A stretch of DNA of 64,000 nucleotides from Mytilus edulis (GCF_963676685.1 NC_092345.1:45591838-45655837); one strand, 5' to 3'; counted from the stretch's first letter, positions 23,101 through 33,500 are shown. Translations and numbers: made by a program. Notes: generated by a model from the letters alone, not told the origin.

Positions 23101-26100
23101 TGAAAAAAATAGGGTAGGTAGGTAGGGATTTTTTTTTTATTATTATTTTACCCTTTTTTGTGTACATTGAGTCTATGTGAGGAACATTATGACTTGTACA
23201 GTGCTTATTGAAATATGACAAAAAAAAATTTAGGGTAGGCTATTTTTAGGGAAACGCACATCTTTTTTTCATTTGGTCTTATACGTAAGTTAGTAAATCT
23301 AATTAGTAAAGGACTGGGGTAGAATAATGTAATCCCAATTCCAAAAAGTATAAAGTGCAACGTTAACTGATCATGTTTGTTGTCTTATAAAAATCATGTT
23401 ACTAAGTAATTCAACTTTGAATATTTCTATCTTCATAAGTCAGTCTCTACTACTTACCAATCTGTGATGTTTTCCTCTTCTTGTTAGGTGGCTGTTCATC
23501 GGTATAACTAGATGCTACAGCTTAAAAATTCACAAAACTGCATATTAAAATCGAGGTTTTTTTTCAAGTAAATAAATGAAAACATTAGATACATTGTTTA
23601 GTTGTATTTGAAACACACATTGTCGTACGGTGATCTATATTGTTGACATCTACATGTACGTCACTGGGTCGCTTGTTGATAATGGTCTCATTGGCAATTA
23701 ATCATACCGCAACCTCTTATTTTATATTCTTGTTCAAAATATCATCATAGAAATGTGTTTATGCAGATGCCTCACTAAAATTTCGACACTGACTTTTTTA
23801 TACATATATATATAAATATAATAGTCATTTGTTTTTCTGTCTCAACCTTAATTTCTATAACTTGTCATCATTCCTTTTAAATTATTCTTCCTGTATATAA
23901 CTCAGCATCTCAACGGGTGATGTTTCTCGATGACATTAACCTAGTAACGATAATCATCATGGATCTCTGGTTGAAAGCAGGCTCTTTCAGAAAAAGGAAA
24001 AGCGATATTGAAGGAAAAGAAGGAACAATTCTAGTTAACTATTTTTTCTTTGTGAACAGAGTCTGAGTATTGAATATAACTTCATTAGAAATAATCCATA
24101 AACGATCAGTAGATTGACAAATCAAGTACTGGACATCGCAAGGGGCAGTCCTGTCTGCGTATTCATTTCTCCGTTTCACCAACTTTAATCTTTCTCTTTA
24201 CAGATAAATAAAATATAAATAATATGAAACATGCATGGATCAGTTTTTATCCATGTTTCTTTAATCTGAAAAATTAAAAGAACATCCCATATTCCAATTT
24301 GACATTATTGAGGAACGGTAAGACCTTTAAGGGCATACGATACAGTTTTGAACCTGTATTTACAAGTTGATGAAAATTTGCATGTAGGCTATTTTTTACC
24401 TCATTAAATCAAATATGTAATAAAAAATATACCTTCATGTGCTACTTTTTGAGTAAAATGAGGTCGAAATTTTGTATATTTGCTCAAAATTCAGATTTGT
24501 GTCCGTATTTTCCGTTTCGAAAGAAAGACATAACTTTTTTGTTTTAAAAGATAAACACAAAATGGTTTTTGTTAAATAATCGGTAATTTCTGTATTTTAT
24601 AAGTATCATTAAAAATTATGCAATTTTTATTCCGAAATAACTCTATATTTATCAAATGTTCATGAATAGAGGAAAAAACGTCATTTTTTGCTGCATGTTT
24701 ATCAAAATTAAAAAAATTGCGCTATTTACAGTTTTATTAAATTTGGGTCACATAATCTCCTTGCAAAATGAAACAAATTGCTGTTTTAAAAAATAGGGGT
24801 CCATGCACTCGTTTTCAAATTAAATCAGTTTGAATGATAAAAATCAGTCGAAAAATGCATCTTTTCCCGATATGTCAGAGTTTGACGTCGCGAAAATAAC
24901 ATTTTACGTTAGCAACGTCATTACATTCCCTGTAACTGTATCGTATGCCCTTAAAACAGGATTTTGTCGTTACTTATACCTGACTACGGTATTTCGTGTC
25001 TTTATATTCGGGGTTTCGGAATCGGACACCCCAACCCCTAACCCCTAAATTTATAGATTCTGAAAAAAAATAACCACCGACTATTTCCAGAAATAATTTG
25101 AAATTACTGACCTACATGTAAACGTCGAAAACTCCATTCCAATTCCCCTGTACCCATATCATATATATATTATACTTATTCTAGATAGAATCTTATGTAT
25201 ACATGTATCTTATCGTATTCTATCCCTAGTGGCGAAAACTACATTCCAATCCCCTTGTACCCATATCATACTAGTAAACTAACTCTTACTAGATAGCTAT
25301 AGAATCATATACATGTATCTTATCTAATTTTATCCAATATTTAGCTAGTTTGTTTTCTCTTTGTCAGCATAAAAGCGAGTTTAATATTTTGTAACTGCGA
25401 CTGTATGATGGTGCTTACAGGAAAGCTTAATTCCCGTTTGCAAACAAAACTGTTACTACCGAATTGCTGGTGGAGAAGGAATCGGAAGAAGACATTCATC
25501 ATTGTGTTGATGATAATATGCTACCTCTAGAAAGACAGACTGCCATGAAACGACTGAAAACTTGGAAAAGAGCATGCATGAGTGGCGAGAGATTGTGCGG
25601 TCTTGCCATGATCCATGTTCATCGCGATAAGGATATCAGCAGACCAAATATTCTGAAACAATTTGACTGAACCGGCCATAGAAAAATTTGGCAAACTCTA
25701 AATCCATGTTTGTTCTATATTCAGTCGACAGACTCAAATTGATATTTGGATGCTTATCTTACATATAAATTTAAATAAACTTGTTAAAAATTTGGTGTTA
25801 GTAAAAGTCTTTAAACATGAAAAATTTATATAAAATGTGTCCATATTCAAAACTTATCAAACTCTCTGGAAATGCCTAGAATGCAGGATTTTGCACCATT
25901 CATTTCATACCCTTCAAAAAAAATTCGCCTCGCTTCCCTCGGCTCAATTATTTTGCCTCACTAATATAATATGCCTAGTTACGGCCTTGTCAGCATGTCT
26001 TTGATTATAATAACTTGTTCGTAAAAAAATCAATTCAAAAATAATTTAAAGACACATATGATGAAAGTTGTTATAATGTAAGAAACAAGTTGATAAACTA

Positions 26101-26715
26101 ATTAATACATGTGTATATGAAATGTGTAATCAAGACCGATAACTCCCAATTTTAATTATCATTTGAATTTCCATTATATTGATTGATTGTTGGTTGCTTA
26201 ACGTCCAGTGGCAAGTATTTCATGCATATTCAGGACGATCTCGATTAGATGCTTAAAGTAAGTATAAAGGAGCACGCAACTATAGTACTCCCCCAACCAA
26301 ATATAACCTACATTTTTGTAGTTTAAAAGTTGGGACCTAAAAAAATATACTGACCTATGTCACCACCTCCGCGCAGTTCAGGTTGTATTTTGGTACTCTT
26401 TGAATTCTTTGCTAGAATGTCGTTAATCTCCTCCTCTATTGGTTCGATTACATCTCGAGCTATTCGTTCGTCGAATTCGCTTAAAATCTTTTTTAAATCC
26501 GCATATTTGCCAGGCGCAATAAAGCTTTTCTTTTCCATTGACTCCAGAATATGCATGATGGTTTTAGCATTGTTTCTGTCTTTAGGCGTTAATACAGACT
26601 TTAGCCTATTTAACAGTTGTTCATACTGGTCCTTGTCAATCGAACTGTCGATATAGTTGCTTAATTGAGTGGTGAGATAAGCGTGCTTGTCTAAAGCCTC
26701 TTTTGGGACCGGCAT
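16931..26715 (-). CDS. Caspase, complete seven-exon gene
   Basis: A cysteine-aspartate protease of the apoptosis/innate-immunity type. I joined exons 26,355-26,715, 23,458-23,514, 22,682-22,768, 19,918-20,114, 18,744-18,831, 17,775-17,912 and 16,931-17,148. Every junction is GT-AG, the phases fit, and the product is 381 residues. Residues 1-105 form an all-helical death-fold-like domain (DED or CARD type). Residues 121-139 are a linker with PPNKKRKTSQ. The p20 part runs from about residue 141 (IPDSAKYVYAN), with catalytic His231 in MSHGNE and Cys274 in QACRG. The intersubunit linker (277-296) has Asp at 286, 287 and 291 as possible cleavage sites. The p10 part has PGYKCFR, GAWFIHVLLEEI and ends QMPCTWTTLTKRLFFR. 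Arg167, Gln272 and Arg315 correspond to the S1-pocket residues of the family. A polyadenylation signal AATAAA lies at 16,768-16,773. The prodomain suggests an initiator or immune caspase; orthology to a specific vertebrate caspase cannot be told by eye. Confidence 0.9.
17775..17912 (-). CDS. Caspase exon 6: catalytic Cys exon
   Basis: Encodes residues 264-309 with GKPKIFLVQACRG (Cys274), the intersubunit linker SATQPVVTPDDWPEDT and the start of p10, VPHDADILIAYATTP. Acceptor TTTAAG, donor CCAG/GTACGT. Confidence 0.95.
17958..18235 (+). repeat. Mussel dispersed repeat in caspase intron 5
   Basis: Same order of blocks as at 14,325-14,890 (GTTCAGTGGTTGTAGTTTG, TCATAGCTTGCTATATTCGG, GAGTTGTCTCATTGGCAC). 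Inserted opposite to the gene's direction. Confidence 0.65.
18744..18831 (-). CDS. Caspase exon 5
   Basis: Encodes residues 235-263, KGIMTDDRQPITMDEITSYF then KNKETPHFI, the stretch between the catalytic His and Cys (family pattern 'i.g.dg..i.i.ei...f......p.l.gKPKlf'). Acceptor ATTGCAG, donor ATTG/GTATGT. Confidence 0.9.
19253..19655 (+). repeat. Two mussel repeats end to end in caspase intron 4
   Basis: A GACGCGCG-family copy (TAGTTATCAAAGGTACCAGG at 19,255; core at 19,300) runs to about 19,386. It is followed directly by a copy of the family ending in CAATCATACCACATCTTC (to about 19,655). The direct junction suggests a hot spot or nested insertion. Confidence 0.7.
19918..20114 (-). CDS. 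Caspase exon 4: catalytic His exon
   Basis: Encodes residues 169-234, from GSTDDVEKLKSFF to YCFVCVIMSHGNE. His231 is the catalytic histidine. The acceptor is ATTGCAG at 20,116-20,115 and the donor GAG/GTAAGG. A mussel dispersed repeat begins about 15 bases upstream of the acceptor, so much of the acceptor region is repeat-derived. Confidence 0.9.
20129..20770 (+). repeat. Two tandem GACGCGCG-family repeats in caspase intron 3
   Basis: Copies start at about 20,129 and 20,499, each with ATCATAGATACCAGGACTAA, the core and GACTCAT(C/T)AGTGACGCTCG, then a long tail through GTTGAAGAGCATTGAGGACC to 'ctaaattttgtaaacagtta'. The first copy's core has drifted (CATACTCGCGTTTTGTC) while the second's is intact (CAGACGCGCGTTTCGTC). 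The start of the first copy abuts the exon 4 acceptor. Confidence 0.85.
20805..21555 (+). repeat. Tandem repeat of about 170 bp with GGAC microsatellites
   Basis: About four units, each with TTTGACCTAGGAAGTTGT or a close variant, ATGACACACCCTCTGGTG, a GTAAAGTATAAA-like block, GGTTCTCTAGAT or GGTTCTCAAGATATAGAGC, and AGCGGACAC. The last two carry (GGAC)n tracts and the same GATCACTATAGGGCGACCCG end (about 21,360 and 21,520). Probably a dispersed bivalve repeat that has been partly duplicated in place. Confidence 0.8.
22241..22284. repeat. Perfect 20-bp palindrome arms, 4-bp loop
   Basis: AGGGTTATTGCATGAATATT (22,241-22,260), CCCC loop, then the exact reverse complement (22,265-22,284). It directly abuts the foldback at 22,286. 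Confidence 0.9.
22286..22455. repeat. Foldback MITE-like element, 23-bp terminal inverted repeats
   Basis: The left end (22,286-22,308) contains ATAGCAATATAATATT. The right end (22,433-22,455) is its reverse complement with one mismatch. The centre carries a further small palindrome, ATTGCACTAGTGCAAT (about 22,375-22,390). At 170 bp and noncoding, a MITE is the simplest explanation. Confidence 0.75.
22682..22768 (-). CDS. Caspase exon 3: start of the p20 subunit
   Basis: Encodes residues 140-169, reading IPDSAKYVYANSGQKGLMLI then LNFSRDREG. This is the family's first beta strand and L1 region (compare GxALIINNxxF...RxGTD). The loop between the strand and the Arg is shorter than usual. Acceptor TTCAAG, donor GAAG/GTACGT, both in phase 1. 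Confidence 0.85.
23458..23514 (-). CDS. Caspase exon 2: linker with KKRK motif
   Basis: A short exon of 57 bases encoding ASSYTDEQPPNKKRKTSQI between prodomain and protease. The donor is ATTG/GTAAGT. The acceptor may be CTGTAG at 23,516-23,515 or, six bases upstream, TTTAAG; the latter would add two residues in the same frame. PNKKRK resembles a monopartite nuclear localisation signal. Confidence 0.75.
24331..24950. mobile_element. TTAA-flanked MITE (piggyBac-like ends), 620 bp
   Basis: The ends are GGGCATACGATACAG on the left and its exact reverse complement CTGTATCGTATGCCC on the right. TTAA flanks both sides (24,327-24,330 and 24,951-24,954), the target duplication typical of piggyBac-type elements. 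There is no transposase, so it is non-autonomous. It lies in caspase intron 1. The short open frame near its right end is part of the element. Confidence 0.8.
25464..25670 (+). pseudogene. Remnant of hAT-type transposase (C-terminal dimerisation region)
   Basis: A 68-residue frame ends ERLCGLAMIHVHRDKDISRP then NILKQFD. This matches the pattern at the end of hAT-family transposases and of related ZMYM/TTF-type proteins in animals (sERLxgLallxihrdi.i....vi..F). Only the last part of the protein is present; the zinc finger and catalytic core are not seen nearby. It lies in caspase intron 1 on the opposite strand. Confidence 0.6.
26170..26260 (+). repeat. Fragment of mollusc repeat (GTTGCTTAACGTCCAGTGGC)
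   Basis: GATTGTTGGTTGCTTAACGT and ATGCATATTCAGGACGA are typical of a widespread bivalve repeat. The block ATATTCAGGACGA recurs at about 58,879, where a longer part of the same element is present. Confidence 0.5.
26355..26715 (-). CDS. Caspase exon 1: start codon and death-fold-like prodomain
   Basis: ATG at 26,715-26,713 in the context AACAATGC; the donor is ATAG/GTCAGT at 26,354-26,353. It encodes residues 1-120 plus one base. The pattern of amphipathic helices (AYLTTQLSNYI, YEQLLNRLKSVL, AKTIMHILESM, YADLKKILSEF, VIEPIEEEINDIL) fits a six-helix death fold. The second half (ILESMEKKSFIAPGKYADL) resembles the DED pattern 'Le..g.i...nl..L', but the RxDLL motif of canonical DEDs is not seen (DERIARDVI instead). 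CARD is the alternative. Confidence 0.75.
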
Positions 26716-28695
26716 TGTTTACTTTGAATTTTAAATTTCATAATATGACCTCACTCATGTATTGAACTTCCTGTTTCAAAGCGCAAAATCTATTTAATTT
26801 TCAAAAAAACGATATTTATAATCAGAGCGATATATTGATCAAAGTGCGTTTTAACAGATAAAATATACGTATTTGCCCTTTTGTGGTATATTATATTATT
26901 TAATATTGTGTTTTATCTGCCCTTATTTATTATTAAATTATGGGTCATTGAACCATACCGTTACTTAGTTCAAGGTTTTTAGCTATCTATTTATGATAAC
27001 AGAATGGTTGACTAACTTCCAATATGGGTCACACACAGTGCATGTGTGTATAAGTATAAGTATTCGCTAACAAAATTCTGAGACAAAATTATTGACTAAT
27101 TAATCTTTAAAGCATAAGTTTACCAGTTTATGCCGGTTTCTGGTGTGGGGAGGTGATGGTGGTTTACCTTCAATATAATTATATGATCTTATATATATGT
27201 ATATTTCCCGACAAAATATATTGTTTTTAAGGGGGAATACACAGCCAGGAAAGAGTCAGAGTTTTGAAAAGTATAAAAAAAAATGTGACATAACAATGAC
27301 TGGTATGATTGTATTGTTTTGTAGTAGACATAGTTATATTTAAAGTGTAAAATGTTTAGACAAATATGTATTTTTTTTGTAACTTTTTCACTTTGAGCAT
27401 GTATGAATATTAAATTTGACTCAATGTTTTAATTAACATACAAAGGCACCCACCTAGCCGTATTCTTCCCCAATGTATTTTTTTTCAGTGCACTACAAGT
27501 TCTTTATTTCTTATTATTTTTACATTGGGGAAGGGTGGTGTTGAAGGGAACTGTGTATATTCGCTTAAAATTCGCTTGTTTCTGTCATTACTTACTCTAT
27601 ATTCCAATATGAACTGTAGGTCACCAGTGCCTTGAACATGGCACAGCGTCGTGAAATTTCTCAATTTCACTGTAATTCTAAAGATTTGGTACTATATGTA
27701 TATATATAAAATTATAAACAAGCCTAAATTGAAAACTACGTTCAAATGGATAAAAACCGCAATTTTTTCTACCGTGTAAAAAAATCGTTGTAGAAGGGGC
27801 TAAAAACAGCACAAACAACATTTTCCAAAAGACCATAAAATGAAAAAGTATATTTAAACAAAACGAATTTGACTAAGAGGTCGAACAACTGATGTTCTTT
27901 AACCCTGATGACTGCCATTGGCGATTGCCAAATAAAATTGATCACAAGATGTAACAAAATGGATCTTAATATAACTTTAATAATACTAAACAGAAAACAA
28001 TTAACTAGTGGCTAAGATGTTATGCCACAAACATAAGGTGTTAATATTTTTTTGTACACCAGATCCGGATTTCGACAATAAATGTCTCTTCAATGATGTT
28101 AGGGATCGAAACGGTATTTGGAAGGCCATATGTAATGTACCCTCATGTTTAGATAGACTCTTGAATTTTAAGAGTCAATAGGATGAACGGATCATATAAA
28201 CCGGAGGGAAAATATTTATATAGAATTATAAATACATTCTGAATTGTCAAGAACAAATGTTATTAAACTGTAAAATGTTTTTTAATTCATTGTGTTTTCT
28301 GATTACTTTCTTAGCATGCTTAGTGAAGTATTCATTCACATTTATTTTCATTCATCTTCATAAATAATTTATTCACATAAACGATCACAAAGAGGTACTA
28401 GAACACACGATCATATTCATAATTCGAAAAAAGAAAAGTTTCTTTGGTATATCTTGTGCAGGTCTGTAAACTTAAGTTTAATTTTTCCAAAATACTATTT
28501 AAATTACTTTTATACGGCTGTCTAGCTTTTAAAATGTTTTGCATTGTCAAAACATTTTTCAATAGTTTGTCACATTTGTAATCATGTACAATATTAATGG
28601 GAAAAAAACACAAAAAATATAATAATATATATTCCTTTAATTAGTAAAACTGAGCTTAATGTAGGTTTTGATAATGTTAACTTCCACTATTTTTA
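26716..28695. other. Spacer between caspase and TRIM-like gene
   Basis: Should hold the caspase promoter (just right of 26,715) and the TRIM-like gene's 3' end. An AATAAA overlaps the TRIM stop codon on the minus strand (28,690-28,697) and another lies near 28,367. No other exon, RNA gene or repeat was recognised; the few open frames are AT-rich chance frames. Confidence 0.45.
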
Positions 28696-30567
28696 TTACT
28701 GCATTACATTTGAATATTTACACACACTAAATATATGAATTGCATTACTATCTCTTTGTCCAACCCAAAGTTTCCCATCGGAATCACAACCTATTGCCCC
28801 TGGTTCTCCTAATCCCGACGATCCTGAAACTGGGGACCTAAGAACAAGTCCAACGAATTCTGCTGCGTACGAAATCATGTGAATGGTGTCTGAGTAACTA
28901 TCGGTTACTAAGACAACTGGTCTGTTACTATAAGATCCAATACACATATCAACAGGTGTAAACGATTCGTCGTCATCTGATTCGTTGCCATTATATTTGC
29001 CAACTACGTTTCCATCTTTCAAGCGAACATCAACAAAATGATTGTTCGAATAAGATAGGCAGATAAGATCGTTCCCCAGTACGCAAACTCGCATCGGTAC
29101 GATATCATACCCCGTATTAAAGTTCCATATTTCCTCCCCGGCTGGCATAAAACATTTAACACAACCTAGTAGAACGTCTGTGACGTTGTCCTTTTCAAAA
29201 CCTGTTATAACAACTGAATCATCAGGGAAAATTGCAATACCTACAGGGTGAAATATACTTGGGGATATTATGATATTTGGTTCACTTCCTGCGAAACGAC
29301 GAACGACAGTTTCATGAGCAAATGAAACCAGGATTGTATTTGTTTGCTCAACAGCAAACCCATACGCTGATGGCTGTATGTCAACATTTCTTAAAATATT
29401 ACCGTTGCTGTTATATAATCCAAAAGAACAGGTTTCCAATTCTTCATTAGTTATAAAAAGCCAAGCTTCGGTTGGTGAAACGGGTATAACACCATTGCAA
29501 CATGTGTCTTCCTCTAATTTAAAACTGGCATGTTCAGTAACCAAAATTTGTGTCCATGGTGCCATTGGTTGTGTGAATAAATAAGGTAAAGACGCATTTG
29601 ACCTTACAGAATGCGAAGACGAATCAGAATCTGTATCACTACTATCACTGACGATGCTCAACGAAAACAAATCTCTTGGTCCTTTTGAAGCAGACTTTTT
29701 GCACTTGTGACCCTTTCGACAAATTAAACACATACTTTTATCACACTCACTACAGAGCCATTCACTCATGTTTTCACGACACACATCACAAGTTAAAACA
29801 TTCTTTGCGCTAACGAAATAATTTTCCTGAAATCCTTCTACTCCATCACCAGGAATGTGTATATTCGAGCGACACATTGGACAAATGACAGACTCATCTG
29901 AAAGTCTGTTTCTGACGTGATCCTTCAAACACGGAAGACAAAATGTATGACCACAAGGGAGTAGCTTTGGACATTTGTAGGCGCTCTCAAAGCATATCGG
30001 GCATTGTCGATAAACGTCTATGAACAATTGATTATTTATGTTACTTATTGGGTGTTCGTTATCAGTTACTTGCAGGGTTTCATGTTGGGTCGTTTGTTTT
30101 ATCTGTTCTAACTCTTGTTCATCGTTGTCTTCTCCTGAATTATTTGTTTTTGTCTTTTCTTGCGAGACAATGTTTGAAATAGTTCTTTGATCAGTTGGTT
30201 GGTCTTTATCTTGTACTTCTGCAACTGATGTTTCATGTTTTTCTTTCAATACTTGTGTTTGCAAATATTTTTGTTGTTGTTCCTCTTGTAAACTGCAAGT
30301 TTTAAAAACATCGCCTTCTTTTTCATGTGATGCTCGTTTTTCACCCTGACCTGCTGATTCTAAATCATCATTTAATTTATGCAAATTTTCATTATAGACG
30401 ACCGGAAGTTTTGCAGAATCAACCATTGTTTTTGCTTCATTTTCGATGGTAGAATGACAAATTATGACATCATTGTTAATGCACTGTTCGTTCTCCTCCG
30501 TCAATTTATTGTCATGGTCAGAGGCGGTGTAGTTTTCTGTGTTAATTGTTGATTTACTGTTTCCCAT
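28696..30567 (-). CDS. TRIM-like RING protein with myristoylation-type N-terminus and beta-propeller-like C-terminus
   Basis: A 623-residue protein from one uninterrupted exon, likely a RING-type E3 ubiquitin ligase. It starts MGNSKS, fitting the N-myristoylation pattern (Gly2, Ser6). Residues 7-185 are polar, acidic and Gln/Glu-rich. The RING is at 189-232: CPIC, then C205GH, C210 and C213, and CPMC (C229, C232), all eight ligands present. A second zinc site at 260-289 (CDVC, CSEC, CLIC, H287, C289) is B-box-like. A Ser/Asp run follows at about 307-320. From about 340 to 620 the sequence has repeated beta-strand blades (SAYGFAVEQTNTILVSF, HPVGIAIFPDDSVVITGF, GEPGAIGCDSDGKLWVGQRD) like the NHL/TRIM2-TRIM71-type propellers of molluscs. 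A long coiled coil between B-box and propeller, usual in TRIMs, is missing. An acceptor-like TTTTTAG lies about 25 bases upstream of the ATG, so a 5' UTR intron is likely. Confidence 0.88.
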   Translation of the reverse strand: MGNSKSTINTENYTASDHDNKLTEENEQCINNDVIICHSTIENEAKTMVDSAKLPVVYNENLHKLNDDLESAGQGEKRASHEKEGDVFKTCSLQEEQQQKYLQTQVLKEKHETSVAEVQDKDQPTDQRTISNIVSQEKTKTNNSGEDNDEQELEQIKQTTQHETLQVTDNEHPISNINNQLFIDVYRQCPICFESAYKCPKLLPCGHTFCLPCLKDHVRNRLSDESVICPMCRSNIHIPGDGVEGFQENYFVSAKNVLTCDVCRENMSEWLCSECDKSMCLICRKGHKCKKSASKGPRDLFSLSIVSDSSDTDSDSSSHSVRSNASLPYLFTQPMAPWTQILVTEHASFKLEEDTCCNGVIPVSPTEAWLFITNEELETCSFGLYNSNGNILRNVDIQPSAYGFAVEQTNTILVSFAHETVVRRFAGSEPNIIISPSIFHPVGIAIFPDDSVVITGFEKDNVTDVLLGCVKCFMPAGEEIWNFNTGYDIVPMRVCVLGNDLICLSYSNNHFVDVRLKDGNVVGKYNGNESDDDESFTPVDMCIGSYSNRPVVLVTDSYSDTIHMISYAAEFVGLVLRSPVSGSSGLGEPGAIGCDSDGKLWVGQRDSNAIHIFSVCKYSNVMQ

Positions 30568-33500
30568 CCTATTCTCATGTCATGGTTAGTTCTAAAAATA
30601 AATTATTCAAACACTTAGAAAAGAAATATATTAGATATCACTAAAATTAAGTAATTTCTTGAAGCGATAATTGGTCTGCTTTATACTTGGTATATATAGT
30701 ACATTTCAAAAGCCAAGAAAAGCAAAGCGTTATAATACTATATTTCACGGCGCTTTTTCTAACAAAAGAGTTCATCTTACAAGAGTAACGTTAAAGTGAG
30801 CTTTGATCATTGTTTATTTAAAGTTCCGACACTAACATAGGCACACACCATATTTGTCTGTCATCATAATGATCCATCAACTCAACGAATAATAATGGAT
30901 GCTTAACTTATTGTTTTCCTTGTAGAACATTATTGCTAAGTGAAACATAGGGTGACAATGGTTTGAATTACTCCACATTACAATTGTTAGCTATTTGTCA
31001 CTTAGATTTTTCGATACATATTCATTTAAACATACGTAACATATATATACTGTTTATATTTTAAATAAACTTGAAATTGTTATGTTTTGGCCAAACCTGT
31101 TCTTGGGGTGATCACTACATTTTCCAAAAAGTCTGGAGGCCTGCAGAACGACTTAATTTGTTTAAAATTGGTATGGACGAATACTGTTACATCTAATGCA
31201 CAACATAACACTTTCAAGTTTTTTTTTATAATTAACACAATGTGTATATATAATGTTAAGTATGTTTAAACGAGCGTAAATGCTTCCATAGTTTAGGAAT
31301 ATGCCATCCCAGGCATAGATTACCTTATCCTTATTTGGTACAACTTTTGGAATTTTGGATCATCAATGCTCTTTAACTTTGTACATGTTTGGCTTTATAA
31401 ATATTTTAATATGAGCGTCACTGATGAGTCATATGTAGACGAAACGCGCGTCTGGCGTACTAAATTATAATCCTGGTACTTTTTGATAACTATTAGGACT
31501 CTATTCATTAAAGGTTAAAAAAAAATACAGGCAAAGTTTATATGTTTATGAAGTGTACTATATTATAACTATAATGGAACCTTAATTATTTTCTTGAGTA
31601 AACAGTTAGAACAGTAACTTGCATAATTAACTGTTTTTGCATATTGAGCATGTTGACGTTATGGTTCGATAATAGTTTTAAATTACAAATCCGCCATCAT
31701 TTGATGCATAATCGTTTGATATAACGTATCAACGTATTTTATAAGATATACATGTCGGGTGCCACATGTGGAGCAGGAACTGATAACCCTTTCAGAGCAC
31801 CTGAGATCAGCTCGGTTTTTATGGGGTTCATATTGCACGGTTTTGACTTTTGTATGTATTTTCATAGTATAAATATTAATCTTGTTTGTATGTTTTCTAT
31901 TTCATCGTTTGACATGGTGTTGTTTGTTTGTCTTTAATTTTAATCTTATGAGTCTGGTATAACTTAGATTCTTCCATCTGTCTTGAACCTGCATAAAACT
32001 TACCAAATCAATATCCATGTTTACTTTCGTTTTGGCTCTGCCTTGTGAATTTCCAATAATTTTTACTTCCTCTTACAATTTAATCTATTTTTACCTCTAC
32101 CAGTAGCAGTTAAAAGAATGGCTATAGAAATAGTGTTCAATCGATTGTTTGTGTTATTAAAAATGACCTTGCATATACGCTAATTTGAAATCCAATGTTA
32201 ATAAACATAACATTATGTTTGAAATATATGATATATTTCTTTTGTTTATGGGAATATTATAAATTATCTATGTTCATATCCGTAGATGTGGGTTTTTTTT
32301 TAACACCTTGAAGTATCGTAGTACACCCTGAGGTGGAGGATACTGAACGTAGACAACGAAATTATCTCCGGTCTTAGTCCAAATTTGGCGATTTTTAGAG
32401 AAATTCGACCAAAAATGTAGCGTGAAAGCAACGTTTTTTTTCCCATTTTCTAAAAATCCCATATGATTTATAAAAACTCAAGGATAGAACACTAACAAAT
32501 AAAAAATAAAATCATGGTATTTTCACGAAATTTTGTTTTCAAACTTCCATAGTCAATATTTTCAAGAAAAAATATAGATACGAAACAGGCTTCGTCTTGC
32601 TTTAAATATTTTAAGGGTTACATGAATCAATGTAATGTATGCACTCTCTAAAATATGTATCATTTTAGTTCATGACGAAAAAGCATCATAACAAAAATAC
32701 CGAACTCCGAGGAAAATTCAAAACGTAAAGTCCGTAATCAAATGGCAAAATCAAAAGCTCATACACATGAGACAAATGGATAACAACTCATAGTTCTGAC
32801 TTGTTTTGTAGAACCTGGTAAAACTGGAAAAAAGCTAGATAACCCTATGTATATCCAAATATGAAGTCAAGGGATTTTGTAAGTTGTTTTCCTTCTTGTC
32901 TTAGAGAAGATTTATTATAAGTCAGATTTCAAATGAAAATAGCTACGGTTGGCTATCAGGAACGCACAACTGTACTATGCTGTGGAATAACGACTATGCC
33001 GCTTGAACACCAATCGATTTAACAAGTATGGTGTCGAGAATATTTTGGCATTAGAATAATTACCAATTTCGAAGTTGTTTTTAAACAGAATACTTTTGTC
33101 TATCTACAGCAATAAATAGTGACTGGTAAATGCATTTATCATTCATGAAGAAGAAATACTGGTTCTAGTAAAATAAAGTAGATCATTCTTTTAAGATTGA
33201 GACATTGGCCTAGGGGGCAGAGCAAATCGTTTTATTGTTGATGAATTTTTAGTCTCCACAGTTTGAAGAACCCAAATGTGATTGCACTGGAAAAGAAACT
33301 TTTCGCAAAAGTTTTGAAGACTTTCACTGACTGTACTTTTAGGCTAGAAACAAAAGAAGATTCCGGTTTTTCTGGTACAATCGTTATGTCAATTTTTGAA
33401 TAGCTGTATATAAATTATTTACATTTTTTTACATGTCTTGAGTTGATATCTTTATCTATCTCAAGATTAAAGATCTCCATTATATAACTGTAATTGTTTT

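Noticed and set aside
16931..30567. Functional cluster of caspase and TRIM-like gene as an immune module
   Set aside because: Both families act in innate immunity and lie on the same strand, but adjacency in an animal genome is weak evidence and no shared regulatory signal is visible.
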